A DNA stretch of 64,000 nt, taken from contig JABEVE010000080.1 of NCBI GenBank assembly GCA_013044035.1, forward strand, positions 1-64,000, written 5' to 3'. The position numbers were made by a program, and so were the translations under genes. Every line of letters starts with the position of its first letter. The first letter of the stretch is position 1. This DNA is from Burkholderiales bacterium. Its GTDB lineage: Bacteria > Pseudomonadota > Gammaproteobacteria > Burkholderiales > Burkholderiaceae_C. Below are positions 15,478 through 24,744 of the stretch, one piece after another. The notes below the pieces were generated by a model that was given only the letters and a program-made list of their open reading frames with translations, did not search any database and had not been told where the DNA came from.

Positions 15478-16002
15478 ATGCAAGCATCGTTGAAAAAATG
15501 GACAGCTTTGATGGTGTTGGTTGCCGTGGTCCTGGCCGGCTATCTGGCCTGGAATGCGATAGGTCGCGACCCGAAAGCCCCGGAGGTGCGTTACACCCTG
15601 CTCGACGGCAAAACCCTCACCTCGCAAAACCTGCTGGGTAAAGTGGTGCTGGTGAACTTTTGGGCCACGAGTTGCACCACTTGCATCAGCGAAATGCCCC
15701 ACATGGTGCAGACCTATGATCGGTTTGCACCCAAGGGCTTCGAGTTGGTCGCCGTCTCGATGAATTACGACCGACCCGATTATGTGAAAACCTTCGCCAC
15801 GGCCGGCCCCCTGGGCTCGCTGCCATTCCCGGTGGCGATGGACACCAGCGGCAGCATCGCCAAAGCCTTCCACGATGTGCGCCTCACGCCCACCAGCTTC
15901 CTGATCGACAAGTCTGGCCACATCGTGAAGCAGTATGTCGGGCCGCCGAATTTCGCCGAGTTGCACGGCCTGATCAGCCAGTTGCTGGCGCAGCAGGCCT
16001 AA
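15478..16002 (+). CDS. TlpA/ResA-like membrane-anchored thioredoxin
   Basis: A 174-residue protein with an N-terminal membrane anchor (ALMVLVAVVLAGYLAW) and a periplasmic thioredoxin domain of the AhpC/TSA-redoxin type. The active site is FWATSCTTCISEMP, a CTTC pair. VSMNYDRPDYVKTF and the cis-proline region (RLTPTSFLIDKSG) complete the fold. ATG 15478 gives a short cytoplasmic tail; ATG 15442 is in frame too but lies three bases after a TAAAAT -10-like hexamer (15433-15438). TlpA-like proteins reduce disulfides for cytochrome c or oxidase assembly, or other periplasmic partners. Confidence 0.85.
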   Translation: MQASLKKWTALMVLVAVVLAGYLAWNAIGRDPKAPEVRYTLLDGKTLTSQNLLGKVVLVNFWATSCTTCISEMPHMVQTYDRFAPKGFELVAVSMNYDRPDYVKTFATAGPLGSLPFPVAMDTSGSIAKAFHDVRLTPTSFLIDKSGHIVKQYVGPPNFAELHGLISQLLAQQA

Positions 16003-16089
16003 GGTCGACGGGCCGTTCGATGCGGTGACTGGGCCCGAGTCAAGCCGCAGTCACTCGGGAAAACCCCGAGATGGCGCTACGATAGATGG

Positions 16090-16929
16090 ATGGACCGTTC
16101 CGTTCCCTACCGCGATGCTGCAGCGTCCGCTGCAGCATCGCGGTATTTGGCGGAGCGTACGGCCATCGAGGGTTTGACCCGACTTCATCCCGGCCTCAAA
16201 GCCGACCAGCAGACGCTGGAGCGAGCCATGGCGCGTGCACCGCAGGCGCTGCCCGGCGGGATCGGTCTGCGCCAACTTGGCCTGCAGGCTTATGTGCCCG
16301 TCTGGGACGCGATGCGCGCCTTCACGGCCGCGCGCCTGCCCACCACGCCCGATGAAATCTGGCTGCTCGAACACCTGCCTGTCTACACCCTGGGACAAGC
16401 TGGCCAAGCCCAGCATGTGCTGGATGCGCAAGGCATCGACGTGGTGCAAACCGACCGTGGTGGACAAGTCACCTACCACGGCCCGGGACAGGCGGTGGTC
16501 TATGTGCTGATGGATCTGCGCCGTCGGCACTGGATGGTGCGCGAGACCGTGCATCGTCTGGAGGAGGCGGTGATTCGCACCCTCACACGCCTGGGCGTGG
16601 TGGGCGTGAGGCGCCCCGGCGCACCCGGCATCTACCTGGGCGCCCCCCACCCACGCGCGGGTGCCAAGATTTCCGCGCTCGGCCTGAAGGTGCGTCAGGG
16701 CTGCACCTATCATGGCGTCGCCATCAACGTCGACATGGATCTCTCCCCCTTCGCCGGCATCAACCCCTGCGGATTCTCCGGGCTCGACGTGGTGGATCTG
16801 GCCCAACTCGGCGTGCACACCCGGGCCGACGCGGTGGGCATGTGCTTCGCCACCGAGTTGGCGATGCTGGCTGACACCACATCCGACATCGTGCCGGTCG
16901 CCAAGCCCAACACCCCATCGCAGGCATGA
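16090..16929 (+). CDS. lipB: Octanoyltransferase LipB
   Basis: LipB moves octanoyl groups from acyl carrier protein to apo-lipoyl domains, step one of lipoate synthesis. The [12 protein letters not shown] motif, the lysine in [11 protein letters not shown] and the catalytic cysteine in INPCGFSGL are present. The full frame (279 residues) has about 50 more N-terminal residues than usual. An internal ATG at 16228 would give 233 residues, closer to family length. The long start follows TACGAT by exactly six bases, a spacing also seen at hemE, so a leaderless start at 16090 is possible. lipA follows after 19 bases. Confidence 0.93.
   Translation: MDRSVPYRDAAASAAASRYLAERTAIEGLTRLHPGLKADQQTLERAMARAPQALPGGIGLRQLGLQAYVPVWDAMRAFTAARLPTTPDEIWLLEHLPVYTLGQAGQAQHVLDAQGIDVVQTDRGGQVTYHGPGQAVVYVLMDLRRRHWMVRETVHRLEEAVIRTLTRLGVVGVRRPGAPGIYLGAPHPRAGAKISALGLKVRQGCTYHGVAINVDMDLSPFAGINPCGFSGLDVVDLAQLGVHTRADAVGMCFATELAMLADTTSDIVPVAKPNTPSQA
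16108..16145. repeat. Perfect 38-base palindrome at the 5' end of lipB
   Basis: Two 18-base arms, TACCGCGATGCTGCAGCG and its exact complement, are separated by only TC. It lies just inside the long lipB frame, or in the leader if lipB starts at 16228. It could fold over the ribosome-binding region or bind a dimeric regulator. Confidence 0.8.
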
Positions 16930-16948
16930 ACCTCACACCCCATTGCCC

Positions 16949-17965
16949 ATGAACGCTCAGCTCGACGCAAACCCCGAAGCCACACCGGGCAACATCCACA
17001 TGGCCAAGCCACTGTCGGCGGATGCCTCGGTCAAACAGAAGGGTCAGTCCAAAACCGCGCGCATCCCGATCAAGATCGTGGCCGAAGGCCCGGCGCTGAA
17101 AAAGCCGGACTGGATTCGTGTCAAGGCTGCCGCGCCTTCGTCGCGTTTCTACGAAATCAAGGGCCTGCTGCGCGAGCGCAAGCTGGTCACAGTGTGCGAG
17201 GAGGCATCGTGCCCGAACATCGGCGAATGCTTCGGTCACGGTACAGCCACCTTCATGATCATGGGCGACAAGTGCACCCGCCGCTGCCCGTTCTGCGATG
17301 TCGGACACGGCCGGCCCGATCCGCTCGATGCCGACGAGCCGCGCAACCTGGCCCAGGCCATCGCCGCACTCAAACTGCGTTATGTGGTGGTCACCAGTGT
17401 CGACCGTGACGACTTGCGCGACGGCGGGGCGCAGCATTTCGTCGACTGCATCCGCGCCACGCGCGAGCTGTCGCCCGCCACACAGATCGAAGTGCTGGTG
17501 CCCGACTTCCGCGGTCGACTCGACAAAGCGCTCGATGTGTTTGCCACTGGCCTGCCGGACGTGATGAACCACAATCTGGAAACCGTGCCGCGCCTCTACA
17601 AGCAGGCCCGCCCCGGTGCCGACTACGCCCACTCGCTCAAGCTGCTGGCTGATTTCAAACTCCGCCACCCCGGCATCCCCACCAAGAGCGGGCTGATGGT
17701 GGGCCTGGGCGAAACCGACGATGAAATCCTGGAGGTGATGCGCGATATGCGTGCCCACCACATCGACCTGCTCACCATTGGCCAGTACCTCGCCCCCAGC
17801 GGCCACCATCTGCCGGTGGCGCGCTATGTGCCGCCCGAAACTTTTGCTATGTTCGAGCGCGAAGCCCGCGCCATGGGCTTCACCCACGCCGCCGTCGGCC
17901 CGCTGGTACGCTCGAGCTATCACGCCGACCAACAAGCCCGCGACGGCGGCTTCTTCAGCGGCTGA
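16949..17965 (+). CDS. lipA: Lipoyl synthase LipA
   Basis: A 338-residue radical-SAM enzyme that inserts two sulfurs into protein-bound octanoyl groups. Both iron-sulfur cluster motifs are visible: [12 protein letters not shown] (auxiliary cluster) and [13 protein letters not shown] (SAM cluster). The C-terminal serine ligand lies in RSSYHADQ. The start at 16949 gives the usual hydrophilic leader; MAKPL at 17000 is an alternative. Directly follows lipB, so the two are probably one operon. Confidence 0.96.
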   Translation: MNAQLDANPEATPGNIHMAKPLSADASVKQKGQSKTARIPIKIVAEGPALKKPDWIRVKAAAPSSRFYEIKGLLRERKLVTVCEEASCPNIGECFGHGTATFMIMGDKCTRRCPFCDVGHGRPDPLDADEPRNLAQAIAALKLRYVVVTSVDRDDLRDGGAQHFVDCIRATRELSPATQIEVLVPDFRGRLDKALDVFATGLPDVMNHNLETVPRLYKQARPGADYAHSLKLLADFKLRHPGIPTKSGLMVGLGETDDEILEVMRDMRAHHIDLLTIGQYLAPSGHHLPVARYVPPETFAMFEREARAMGFTHAAVGPLVRSSYHADQQARDGGFFSG

Positions 17966-17991
17966 TTTTCACAACCCCACCAGGACTCACA

Positions 17992-18195
17992 TTGGCCAAG
18001 CCGAATTACTCCTACGAGAAACGCCAGAAGGAACTCGCCAAGCAACGCAAGAAGCAAGAGAAGCTGCAGCGCAAGCAGCACAAGCCCGATGGCTCGCCGC
18101 ACGCCCCCGAGGGGCAGGACGCCGAATCGAGCAGCGGCGCTGCTGCCGGCAACGGCTCGATCTCCGGTCCTTCGGACTCCGGGCCTTCGGCCTGA
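17992..18195 (+). CDS. Small Lys/Gln-rich basic protein with a TTG start
   Basis: A 67-residue protein starting MAKPNYSYEKRQKELAKQRK. Residues 8-31 are a run of K, R, Q and E that would form a charged helix; the C-terminal half is Ser/Gly-rich and disordered. Similar short proteins with a MAKPNYSYEKRQKELAKK-like start are familiar in betaproteobacteria, without known function. No ATG is available in frame near this start, so TTG at 17992 is used. It follows lipA by 26 bases. Confidence 0.7.
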   Translation: MAKPNYSYEKRQKELAKQRKKQEKLQRKQHKPDGSPHAPEGQDAESSSGAAAGNGSISGPSDSGPSA

Positions 18196-18238
18196 AGCCG
18201 TTGCCTGGCAGACGGCGCCTGGCGCGTTGCCGCAGTGT

Positions 18239-19825
18239 TCAGCCGAGTTCCTCGTACAGCGGCAGGGTGAGGAATTCCATGAAATCCTTGCCCGTGGCCA
18301 TACGCTCGAAAATCAGAGCGGCCTTGTCGAACCGACCTTCAGCGCCGCTGGCCTTGATCTTGGCCAATTCTTCAGGAATCAACCCGCGTACCAACTCCGC
18401 CGTGACCTTGCGGCCATCGGTCAACACGCCCTTGGGGCTTTGAATCCACTGCCACACCTGGCTGCGGGAGATTTCGGCTGTCGCTGCGTCTTCCATCAGG
18501 TTGTGGATGGGCACGGCGCCACTGCCTGACAGCCACGCGCCGAGGTAATGGATGCCGACGTTGATGTTGTTGCGCAGACCCGTTTCGGTGATGGGCGTCT
18601 CGGGCCGGAAGTCCAGCAGGTCGGCGGCGGCCACCGCCACGTCGTCGCGGGTCTTGTCGATCTGGTTCGGCCTGTCGCCGAGCACGGCGACGAATTCTTC
18701 CATGGCCGACGCCACCAGTCCGGGATGGGCGACCCAGCCACCGTCGTAGCCATCGGTGGCGTCGCGTCGTTTGTCCAGGCGTATGCCTTCCATCGCCTTG
18801 GCGTTTTTCTCCGGGTCGTTCTTGATGGGAATGAGCGCGCTCATGCCGCCGATGGCGGGAGCGTGCCGCTTGTGACAAGTCTTGAGCAGCAGCAGGGCGT
18901 AGGCGCGCATGAACGGCACATTCATGGTGATCTGGCCGCGTTCAGCGAGGCAGAAGTCACGGTTCACCTTGAATTTCTTGATGGCACTGAAGATGTAATC
19001 CCAGCGCCCGGCGTTCAAGCCGGCGCTGTGCTCGCGTAGTTCGTACAGAATTTCGTCCATCTCGAAGGCCGCGAGGATGGTTTCCACCAGCACCGTGGCC
19101 TTGATCGTGCCTTGCGCCAGGCCCAAGGCGTCTTGCGCCAGTACGAAGACGTCGTTCCACAGCCGCGCCTCCAGATGGCTTTCCATCTTCGGCAGATACA
19201 GAAACGGGCCGGCGCCGCGCGCGATCAGTTCTTTCGCGTTGTGGAACAGGAACAGGCCGCAGTCAAACAGGCCGCCGCTCACCCGCTGGCCGTCCACCAG
19301 CATGTGTTTTTCGTCCAGATGCCAGCCCCGCGGGCGGACCTGCAGCGTGGCCACGGTGTCGTTCAGCCGGTAGGTCTTGCCGTTCTGCTCCAGCACGATG
19401 CGACGGCGGATGGCCTCGCTCAGGTTGATCTGCCCCTGGATCTGGTTATCCCAGTTCGGTGTGTTGGCATCTTCGAAATCGGCCATGTAGCTGTCGGCGC
19501 CTGAATTGAAGGCGTTGATGACCATCTTGCGATCCACCGGACCGGTGATTTCCACGCGGCGGCGCTGCAAGGTGGGGGGCAGGGGCGCGATGGTCCAGTC
19601 ACCCTCGCGGATGGAGCGGGTTTCGGGCAGAAAATCGGGTTTCTCACCGGCATCCAGACGGGCCGTCTGTATCTTGCGCGCGTTCAGCAATGCCTGGCGC
19701 CGTGGCTCGAAGGCCCGGTGCAAGGTGGCGACGAAAGCCAGCGCCTCGGGGCTGAGCACGGCGTCGAAGGCCGGGTTGTGCGGGGCGACGATGCGGATGC
19801 CCTGGGGCAGATCATTGGCTTTCAT
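18239..19825 (-). CDS. aceB: Malate synthase A
   Basis: A 528-residue enzyme that condenses glyoxylate with acetyl-CoA to malate, the second glyoxylate-bypass step. The family signature is present (EHSAGLNAGRWDYIFSAI), as are VRPRGWHLDEKHM and the C-terminal SGSGAVPIHNLMEDAATAEI stretch. The start at 19825 has AGGAG just upstream and matches the usual length of form A. Isocitrate lyase is not in the window. A divergent LysR-type regulator begins 296 bases away and may control it. Confidence 0.95.
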   Translation of the reverse strand: MKANDLPQGIRIVAPHNPAFDAVLSPEALAFVATLHRAFEPRRQALLNARKIQTARLDAGEKPDFLPETRSIREGDWTIAPLPPTLQRRRVEITGPVDRKMVINAFNSGADSYMADFEDANTPNWDNQIQGQINLSEAIRRRIVLEQNGKTYRLNDTVATLQVRPRGWHLDEKHMLVDGQRVSGGLFDCGLFLFHNAKELIARGAGPFLYLPKMESHLEARLWNDVFVLAQDALGLAQGTIKATVLVETILAAFEMDEILYELREHSAGLNAGRWDYIFSAIKKFKVNRDFCLAERGQITMNVPFMRAYALLLLKTCHKRHAPAIGGMSALIPIKNDPEKNAKAMEGIRLDKRRDATDGYDGGWVAHPGLVASAMEEFVAVLGDRPNQIDKTRDDVAVAAADLLDFRPETPITETGLRNNINVGIHYLGAWLSGSGAVPIHNLMEDAATAEISRSQVWQWIQSPKGVLTDGRKVTAELVRGLIPEELAKIKASGAEGRFDKAALIFERMATGKDFMEFLTLPLYEELG

Positions 19826-20121
19826 GCGAATCTCCTGAGTTGGGTGATGTGTTTTATGTTGCGGCGCGCAAGGCGGTGATGCAGGCCATCTCGCTTGATC
19901 CGAAGGGGCAAAACTTCTCGAACAGCGAGCAAGACGGGGAGTGGCTGTCGCGTTGCGGCACTGCGATGTTGCATTGCAAAGTGTAAGTTGATTTGGCGCA
20001 ATCGCCAGAACCATGGCGTAAGTCACTATTGACTTTGATGGTGGTAATGATGCCGAATATTGGCGCGAGTACCTAACTGATGCACAATGCCAGCCAGAGT
20101 TGGCGGGCTCAAGAGAGCGAT
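19826..20121. promoter_or_regulatory. Divergent aceB/LysR control region
   Basis: This 296-base gap separates aceB from the LysR-type gene. It holds the palindrome TTGCATTGCAA at 19969-19979 in an AT-richer stretch, a plausible LysR-type or other dimer site. No promoter hexamers are convincing by eye. Confidence 0.4.
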
Positions 20122-21066
20122 ATGGACCGACTCAAGCAGATTGAAACGTTCGTCGCCGTGGCGGGCCGCGGCAGTCTGACGGCAGCAGCCAACGCCGAGG
20201 GCGTGGCACCGGCCATCATCGGGCGACGCATCGACGCGCTGGAAACGCGTCTCGGAGTCAAGCTCCTCGTGCGGACCACGCGGCGCATCAGCCTCACGCA
20301 TGAGGGTGTGGCCTTTCTGGAAGATTGCCAACGCCTGCTGGCCGATCTGCAAAGCGCCGAAGCCAGTGTCACAGCGGGCGGGGTCAAAGCCAGTGGACAT
20401 CTGCGCATCACCGCCCCAGCCGGGTTCGGCCGCAAGCATGTGGCGCCGCTCGTGCCCGAATTCCGGCAGCGCAACCCCGACGTCACCCTGTCTCTGGACC
20501 TCACCGACCGCCTGGTCGATCTGGTCAACGAAGGCTACGACTGCGCCATACGCGTTGGCGCGCTGGCCGACTCAAGCCTGGTGAGCGTGCGACTGGGGGA
20601 AAGCCGCCGCGCCTGCGTCGCGTCGCCGGATTACATTCGCCGCTTCGGTGCTCCGCAAGCGCCGCAGGACCTGCAGCGGCACTGCTGCCTGGCCTATTCC
20701 AGCGTGGCCAGCCAGCCGCGCGGCTGGGTGTTCCAGCAGGCTGGCGAGTCTTTGCACCTGCGCCTGAGCGGGCCCCTCGATTGCACCGACGGCGCCGTCT
20801 TGCACCAATGGTGCATCCAAGGCCACGGCCTGGCCTGGCGCTCGATGTGGGAGGTCGGCGACGACTTGGCCACGGGCGGCCTGGTCGAGGTGCTGGCCGA
20901 CTACGCCGCGCCACCGGTCGGCATCCACATCGTGTTCGCCCAGCGCAAGCACATGCCCTTGCGCCAGCGGCTGTGGATCGATTACCTGAAGCGGTGCTTC
21001 GCCGACCCTGCGCTCTGGCCCTGGTCGCAGACGGACTCGAACAGGGCGTCGGCCGAGCCGGTTTGA
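20122..21066 (+). CDS. LysR-family transcriptional regulator
   Basis: A 314-residue regulator. The N-terminal helix-turn-helix covers residues 1-60 (MDRLKQIETFVAVAGRGSLT, then RRIDALETRLGVKLLVRTTR). The effector domain starts near residue 90 (GHLRITAPAGFGRKHVAP) and belongs to the CrgA/DsdC-like subgroup with the YDCAIRVGALADSSL pattern. The start at 20122 is set by the usual MDRLKQIETFV beginning. Divergence from aceB suggests a link to glyoxylate metabolism, but such regulators often act elsewhere. Confidence 0.9.
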   Translation: MDRLKQIETFVAVAGRGSLTAAANAEGVAPAIIGRRIDALETRLGVKLLVRTTRRISLTHEGVAFLEDCQRLLADLQSAEASVTAGGVKASGHLRITAPAGFGRKHVAPLVPEFRQRNPDVTLSLDLTDRLVDLVNEGYDCAIRVGALADSSLVSVRLGESRRACVASPDYIRRFGAPQAPQDLQRHCCLAYSSVASQPRGWVFQQAGESLHLRLSGPLDCTDGAVLHQWCIQGHGLAWRSMWEVGDDLATGGLVEVLADYAAPPVGIHIVFAQRKHMPLRQRLWIDYLKRCFADPALWPWSQTDSNRASAEPV

Positions 21067-21167
21067 GGAGCCGGCCGCCAGCCGTTACAGCCGCACACAG
21101 CCGGGCGCTCCGACGTTGCCGATAATCCCTGCGTCATCAACGCGACTTTCCTGCTCCGTTCTGCACC

Positions 21168-21329
21168 ATGTTGGGTCTGGCTGTCTCCTTCGTGTCCTAT
21201 CCTTTTGCAGTCTGGTGGCTCAAGCGCCTGTTCGAGAACATCGGCCTGGAAACCAACACCAAATTCCTCATTTTTTTGCTGGCCAGCGTGGTGTCCTGGG
21301 TGGCGGGTACGGCGGCTGCGCATCTCTGA
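21168..21329 (+). CDS. 53-residue small membrane protein
   Basis: The frame ATG 21168 to TGA 21327 gives MLGLAVSFVSYPFAVWWLKR, then LFENIGLETNTKFLIFLLAS and VVSWVAGTAAAHL. There are two hydrophobic helices around a short charged turn (KRLFENIGLETNTK). The composition is convincing for a real small protein, but no function is recognised. It sits between the LysR gene and the convergent znuB. Confidence 0.6.
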   Translation: MLGLAVSFVSYPFAVWWLKRLFENIGLETNTKFLIFLLASVVSWVAGTAAAHL

Positions 21330-21403
21330 GCCCGGCCTGCCGCAGCCCCTCGGTTTGCCCACGCGGGCGATCCAGGTTCGTCTCCGATGCCACCACGGCG
21401 GAC

Positions 21404-22219
21404 TTAGCCAGCGGCACGCGCAGCCCAGTGTGGCCGCACGGCTTGGGCCGCGAGGTACAGGGCAAAGCTGAACGAGGCGATCCAGGTGCTGGCCGGATAG
21501 CCGATGTAGTACGCAGCCGCCAGGCCTGCCCAGGTGAGCAGCAGCCCGAACACCATGGCCAGCAGCACGCCCCGCGCCATGCCCCGCGCCATCGCCTGCG
21601 CCGCGGCTGCGGGGCCGATGAGGAAGGCAAAGATGAGCAGCGCGCCGATGACCGGGACGGCGATGGCCACCACCGCCGCCACCAGGGCGACGAACAGCAG
21701 GTCGAGCGCCCGTACCGGCACGCCACGCGCTCGCGCCGCTTCAGGGTTGAGACTGGCGAAGGCCAATGGCCGGTAGATGGCCGCCAGCGCCAGCAGGCAC
21801 GCCAGCGCCACTCCCAGCGACAGCCCGGCTTGAGCCGCCGTGATGCCGACGATGCTGCCGAACAGGATGCTCATGGCCGCCTGGGCATTGGCGGTGTAGA
21901 GGTTGAGGAACAGCACGCCCAGGCCGAGGGCGAACATCAAGACCATGCCGATGCCGATGTCGCGCTCACGCAGCCGGCTGCCAGCGAGTGCCAGGGCGAA
22001 GCCCGCCGCCAGGGTGAAGCCGAACAGGCCGAGGTAGGGGCTGACACCCAGCAGAATGGCCCCCGCCGCGCCGGTGAAGCCGACATGCGACAGCGCGTGT
22101 GCCGCAAACGCCTGGCGCCGCAAGGTGACGAAATAGCCCACCGCGGCGCAAGCCACGGCAATGCTGCTGCCGGCCAGCAGGGCGTGGCGCATGAACCCAT
22201 ATTCCAGACCGAGGATCAT
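21404..22219 (-). CDS. znuB: Zinc/manganese ABC transporter permease ZnuB
   Basis: A 271-residue membrane protein with seven to nine helices and the ABC-3 family pattern (AFAAHALSHVGFTGAAGAIL near residue 40, and VPVIGALLIFAFLIGPAAAA near 190). It overlaps znuC by four bases (22216-22219). Last gene of the znuA-znuC-znuB operon. Zinc is favoured over manganese because a Zur-like gene heads the locus. Confidence 0.9.
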   Translation of the reverse strand: MILGLEYGFMRHALLAGSSIAVACAAVGYFVTLRRQAFAAHALSHVGFTGAAGAILLGVSPYLGLFGFTLAAGFALALAGSRLRERDIGIGMVLMFALGLGVLFLNLYTANAQAAMSILFGSIVGITAAQAGLSLGVALACLLALAAIYRPLAFASLNPEAARARGVPVRALDLLFVALVAAVVAIAVPVIGALLIFAFLIGPAAAAQAMARGMARGVLLAMVFGLLLTWAGLAAAYYIGYPASTWIASFSFALYLAAQAVRPHWAARAAG

Positions 22220-23238
22220 GGACGTCCACCCGTGGTTTCCACGGCGCCCGGCCGTTTGCTTCGCACCCCGCCCTCCTCTGTTGGCGCAGGGGCGGCGACG
22301 GAGCCTCGAGGCGCCTGACCCTGTGACTCTGCGCGACTTTGACTGAGGGCGTGGCCGCCATGCGGTGACTCTTCGGACATGAAGCCGCGTGCCGGGTTGA
22401 TGAACACATAGCCGTCATGCCGCGCCACCGCCATCGGCAGGCCGTAAAGCTCGGTGAGCGATGCAGCGTTGACCACCGCGTCCACCGTGCCGATGCGCCC
22501 GCGGCCGGCGGCGAGATACAACACCTGATCCATCACCGGCAGCAGCGGGTTGATGTCGTGCGCGCTGAGCATCACCGCCAGTTGCTGCGCATCGCACAAC
22601 CGCCGCACCAGCGCCAGAACGCCTTGCTGCGAACGCGGGTCGAGGTTGGACAGCGGCTCGTCCAGCAACAACAGGCTCACCGGGTTGACCAGCGCCTGGG
22701 CGATGCACACGCGCTGGCGCTCGCCGCCCGAGAGCGCATCCATCGGTCGCGCCGCCAGATGCTGCGCCTCCACGCGGCGCAGCGCTTGTTGCGTCGCCTG
22801 CCGCCGCTCGGCGGCGTGGCGCAGGCCCAGTCCCCAGCGCTCGCCCTGCCAGGCAGCGGCGACGAAGCTGGCCGCGTCGATGCGGCCGAATGCGCCTTCC
22901 GGCACCGTCTGCGCCACATAGCCGATGCGGGTGCGCGCTGTCGCCAGGGGTTGGCCAAGCAGCTCCAGGCTGCCGCCACCCACAGGCAGGATGCCGGCCA
23001 GGGTTTGCAGGAGCGTGGTCTTGCCCGAGCCGTTGGTGCCGAACACGCCCACGAGCTGGCCGGGGGCCAGTGCCAGGTCCAGTGCGGTGATCACGGCCTG
23101 CTCGCCGTGCCGGCAGCTCAGGCCGCGCGCTTGCACGGCCCAAACGGCCGACGCACCCCTGTTCGCGCCCACTTGGTTGTCGCCGATTTCTGTGGTGTCT
23201 GCCGCCATTCCAGCATGCGTGTGGGCTGGTGCGTTCAT
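22216..23238 (-). CDS. znuC: Zinc ABC transporter ATP-binding protein ZnuC
   Basis: A 340-residue ATPase. Walker A is GVFGTNGSGKTTLL, the signature LSGGERQRVCIAQAL, Walker B LLLLDEPLSNLD, and the H-loop SAHDINPLL. Both ends are extended beyond a minimal ATPase: about 30 residues before the domain and about 60 after it, the latter Ser/Pro/Gly-rich. It overlaps znuA by four bases (23235-23238). Confidence 0.92.
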   Translation of the reverse strand: MNAPAHTHAGMAADTTEIGDNQVGANRGASAVWAVQARGLSCRHGEQAVITALDLALAPGQLVGVFGTNGSGKTTLLQTLAGILPVGGGSLELLGQPLATARTRIGYVAQTVPEGAFGRIDAASFVAAAWQGERWGLGLRHAAERRQATQQALRRVEAQHLAARPMDALSGGERQRVCIAQALVNPVSLLLLDEPLSNLDPRSQQGVLALVRRLCDAQQLAVMLSAHDINPLLPVMDQVLYLAAGRGRIGTVDAVVNAASLTELYGLPMAVARHDGYVFINPARGFMSEESPHGGHALSQSRAESQGQAPRGSVAAPAPTEEGGVRSKRPGAVETTGGRP

Positions 23239-24164
23239 CGCCCACCCTCGGCCAGTGTTTGCCGCACGGCGTGCAGGCTGCTCAGCAACCAGCCCGGGTA
23301 GTCCATGCCAGGCGGCGCGAATTCGCTCACGCCGACCCTGGGGATGCCACTTTGGCGCGCGATGTCGCGCATGCGCACGGTCAGCGGGTCGCTCACCTGG
23401 CTGTTGTAGACCAGCAGGGCGACGCGGTGCAGCCGCAGTTCGTCTTCATAGCGGGCCACCACGCGCGGCGCCGGTTCGGTGCCATTCATCACATTGAATT
23501 GGAACGTCTCACCCAGGCTGCGCCAGCCGAGCTGCCGCAGCATGTAGCCATACACCGGCTCGGTCGCCAGCACCGCCAGGCCGGGATGCAGTGCGGCGAG
23601 TCGGCGCACCACGCCGTCCACCTGCTGCAGGCGCTGCTCGAAGGCCTGCAGATTGCGCTTGAAGTCGGCCGCATGGGTCGGGTCGGCCTGCTGCAGCAGC
23701 GCGGCCAGTCGCTGGGCCACCAGAGCGCCTAAGTGCGGGTCGTAGAACACATGCGGGTTCTGGTCGGGCATCACCAGCGCGGGATCGAGCGCTGAGGCGA
23801 CGATCACCACCCGCCCGGGCGCCGGGTTGGCGGCGAGCAACTTGCGCATCCAGTCGTCGTAGCCCAGCCCGTTCATCACCACGATGGCGGCGTGTGCCAC
23901 GTGGCGCGCCGTCTGCGGCGTGGCCTCGAACTGGTGCGGGTCGACATTGGGGTTCTGAATGATGCTGCTGACCTGCACATACGGCCCGCCGATGGCTTGG
24001 GCAATCGCTCCATATGTGCTCTCGGCTGCCACCACCGTGATCGGCGCAGCATGCACGCCGGTGAGCGGCCACAGCGCAACAACCAGGGCGAGGCCAACAT
24101 AGCCACGGAGACGCCGGTGTATGGCACGCAGGGTTCGGGCAGGTATGGGGGGAAGCCAGTTCAT
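23235..24164 (-). CDS. znuA: Zinc-binding periplasmic protein ZnuA
   Basis: A 309-residue receptor of cluster A-I. It has a signal peptide ending near TGVHAAPITV, the metal-site stretch NPNVDPHQFEATP, and later GLGYDDWMRKLL and the DPHLGALVAQ His. The His-rich loop of enterobacterial ZnuA is missing, which leaves manganese or iron possible, but the linked Zur-like regulator favours zinc. First gene of znuACB, 112 bases after zur. Confidence 0.88.
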   Translation of the reverse strand: MNWLPPIPARTLRAIHRRLRGYVGLALVVALWPLTGVHAAPITVVAAESTYGAIAQAIGGPYVQVSSIIQNPNVDPHQFEATPQTARHVAHAAIVVMNGLGYDDWMRKLLAANPAPGRVVIVASALDPALVMPDQNPHVFYDPHLGALVAQRLAALLQQADPTHAADFKRNLQAFEQRLQQVDGVVRRLAALHPGLAVLATEPVYGYMLRQLGWRSLGETFQFNVMNGTEPAPRVVARYEDELRLHRVALLVYNSQVSDPLTVRMRDIARQSGIPRVGVSEFAPPGMDYPGWLLSSLHAVRQTLAEGGR

Positions 24165-24276
24165 GTTGATTGTGGATGGAATGGATGCACGCGCTGACGG
24201 GCATATGCCGCTACGTGCTCGACGGTGTTGCAGCCGTCGGCGCCGTTGGAAATCCGCCGGAGCGCGAGCGGCTGCA

Positions 24277-24669
24277 TCAGCCCTGGTCTTGCAGCCGGCA
24301 TTGTGGGCACAGCCCCTCCAGCACGATCTCGTGGTCGGTCACGCGGTAGCCGGTGCTTTGCTCCAGCGCCCCCAGACCCAGGCCTGTCGCCAGGCAGGGC
24401 ACCGGTGTCATGGCGTCACAGGTGGTGCAATGCAAATGGTCGTGATGCGGACCGTACAGCTCGTAGCGCGCCGCCGCCGCGTGCAATTGCACCTTGCGCA
24501 GCGCCTTGTCGGCCAGCAAACGCTCGACGGCACGAAACACCGACGAGAAGTCGACCCGCAAGCCCTGGGCGGCAAGGTCGGCATGGATCTGCTCCAGCGT
24601 CCAGGCGTGGCGCGACGCAGCGCGCATGAGCGTGAGAATCGCCGTGGATAGGTGCGAAGGGCGTGCCAT
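24277..24669 (-). CDS. zur: Fur-family zinc regulator (Zur-like)
   Basis: A 130-residue regulator. The N-terminal winged helix (TLEQIHADLAAQGLRVDFSS) is followed by the metal-binding HHDHLHCTTCDAM stretch and a C-terminal CPQC, the structural zinc pairs of Fur proteins. The start at 24669 is preferred over 24705 because a 17-base dyad at 24700-24716 would otherwise lie inside the gene. Placement before znuACB makes zinc-dependent repression of the operon the likely role; naming it Zur rather than Fur or PerR rests on that. Confidence 0.85.
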   Translation of the reverse strand: MARPSHLSTAILTLMRAASRHAWTLEQIHADLAAQGLRVDFSSVFRAVERLLADKALRKVQLHAAAARYELYGPHHDHLHCTTCDAMTPVPCLATGLGLGALEQSTGYRVTDHEIVLEGLCPQCRLQDQG

Positions 24670-24699
24670 GGCCACATGATGCCGCCGACCAGCCCAATA

Positions 24700-24716
24700 A
24701 CGCAAGTTATTTGCGT
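24700..24716. promoter_or_regulatory. Zur/Fur-like dyad before zur
   Basis: ACGCAA-GTTAT-TTGCGT, an inverted repeat with an AT-rich centre, lies 31 bases before the zur start. It fits self-regulation of zur-znuACB by a Fur-family dimer. Confidence 0.5.
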
Positions 24717-24744
24717 AATGATCGGGGCACGCCGAGTTCCGATC

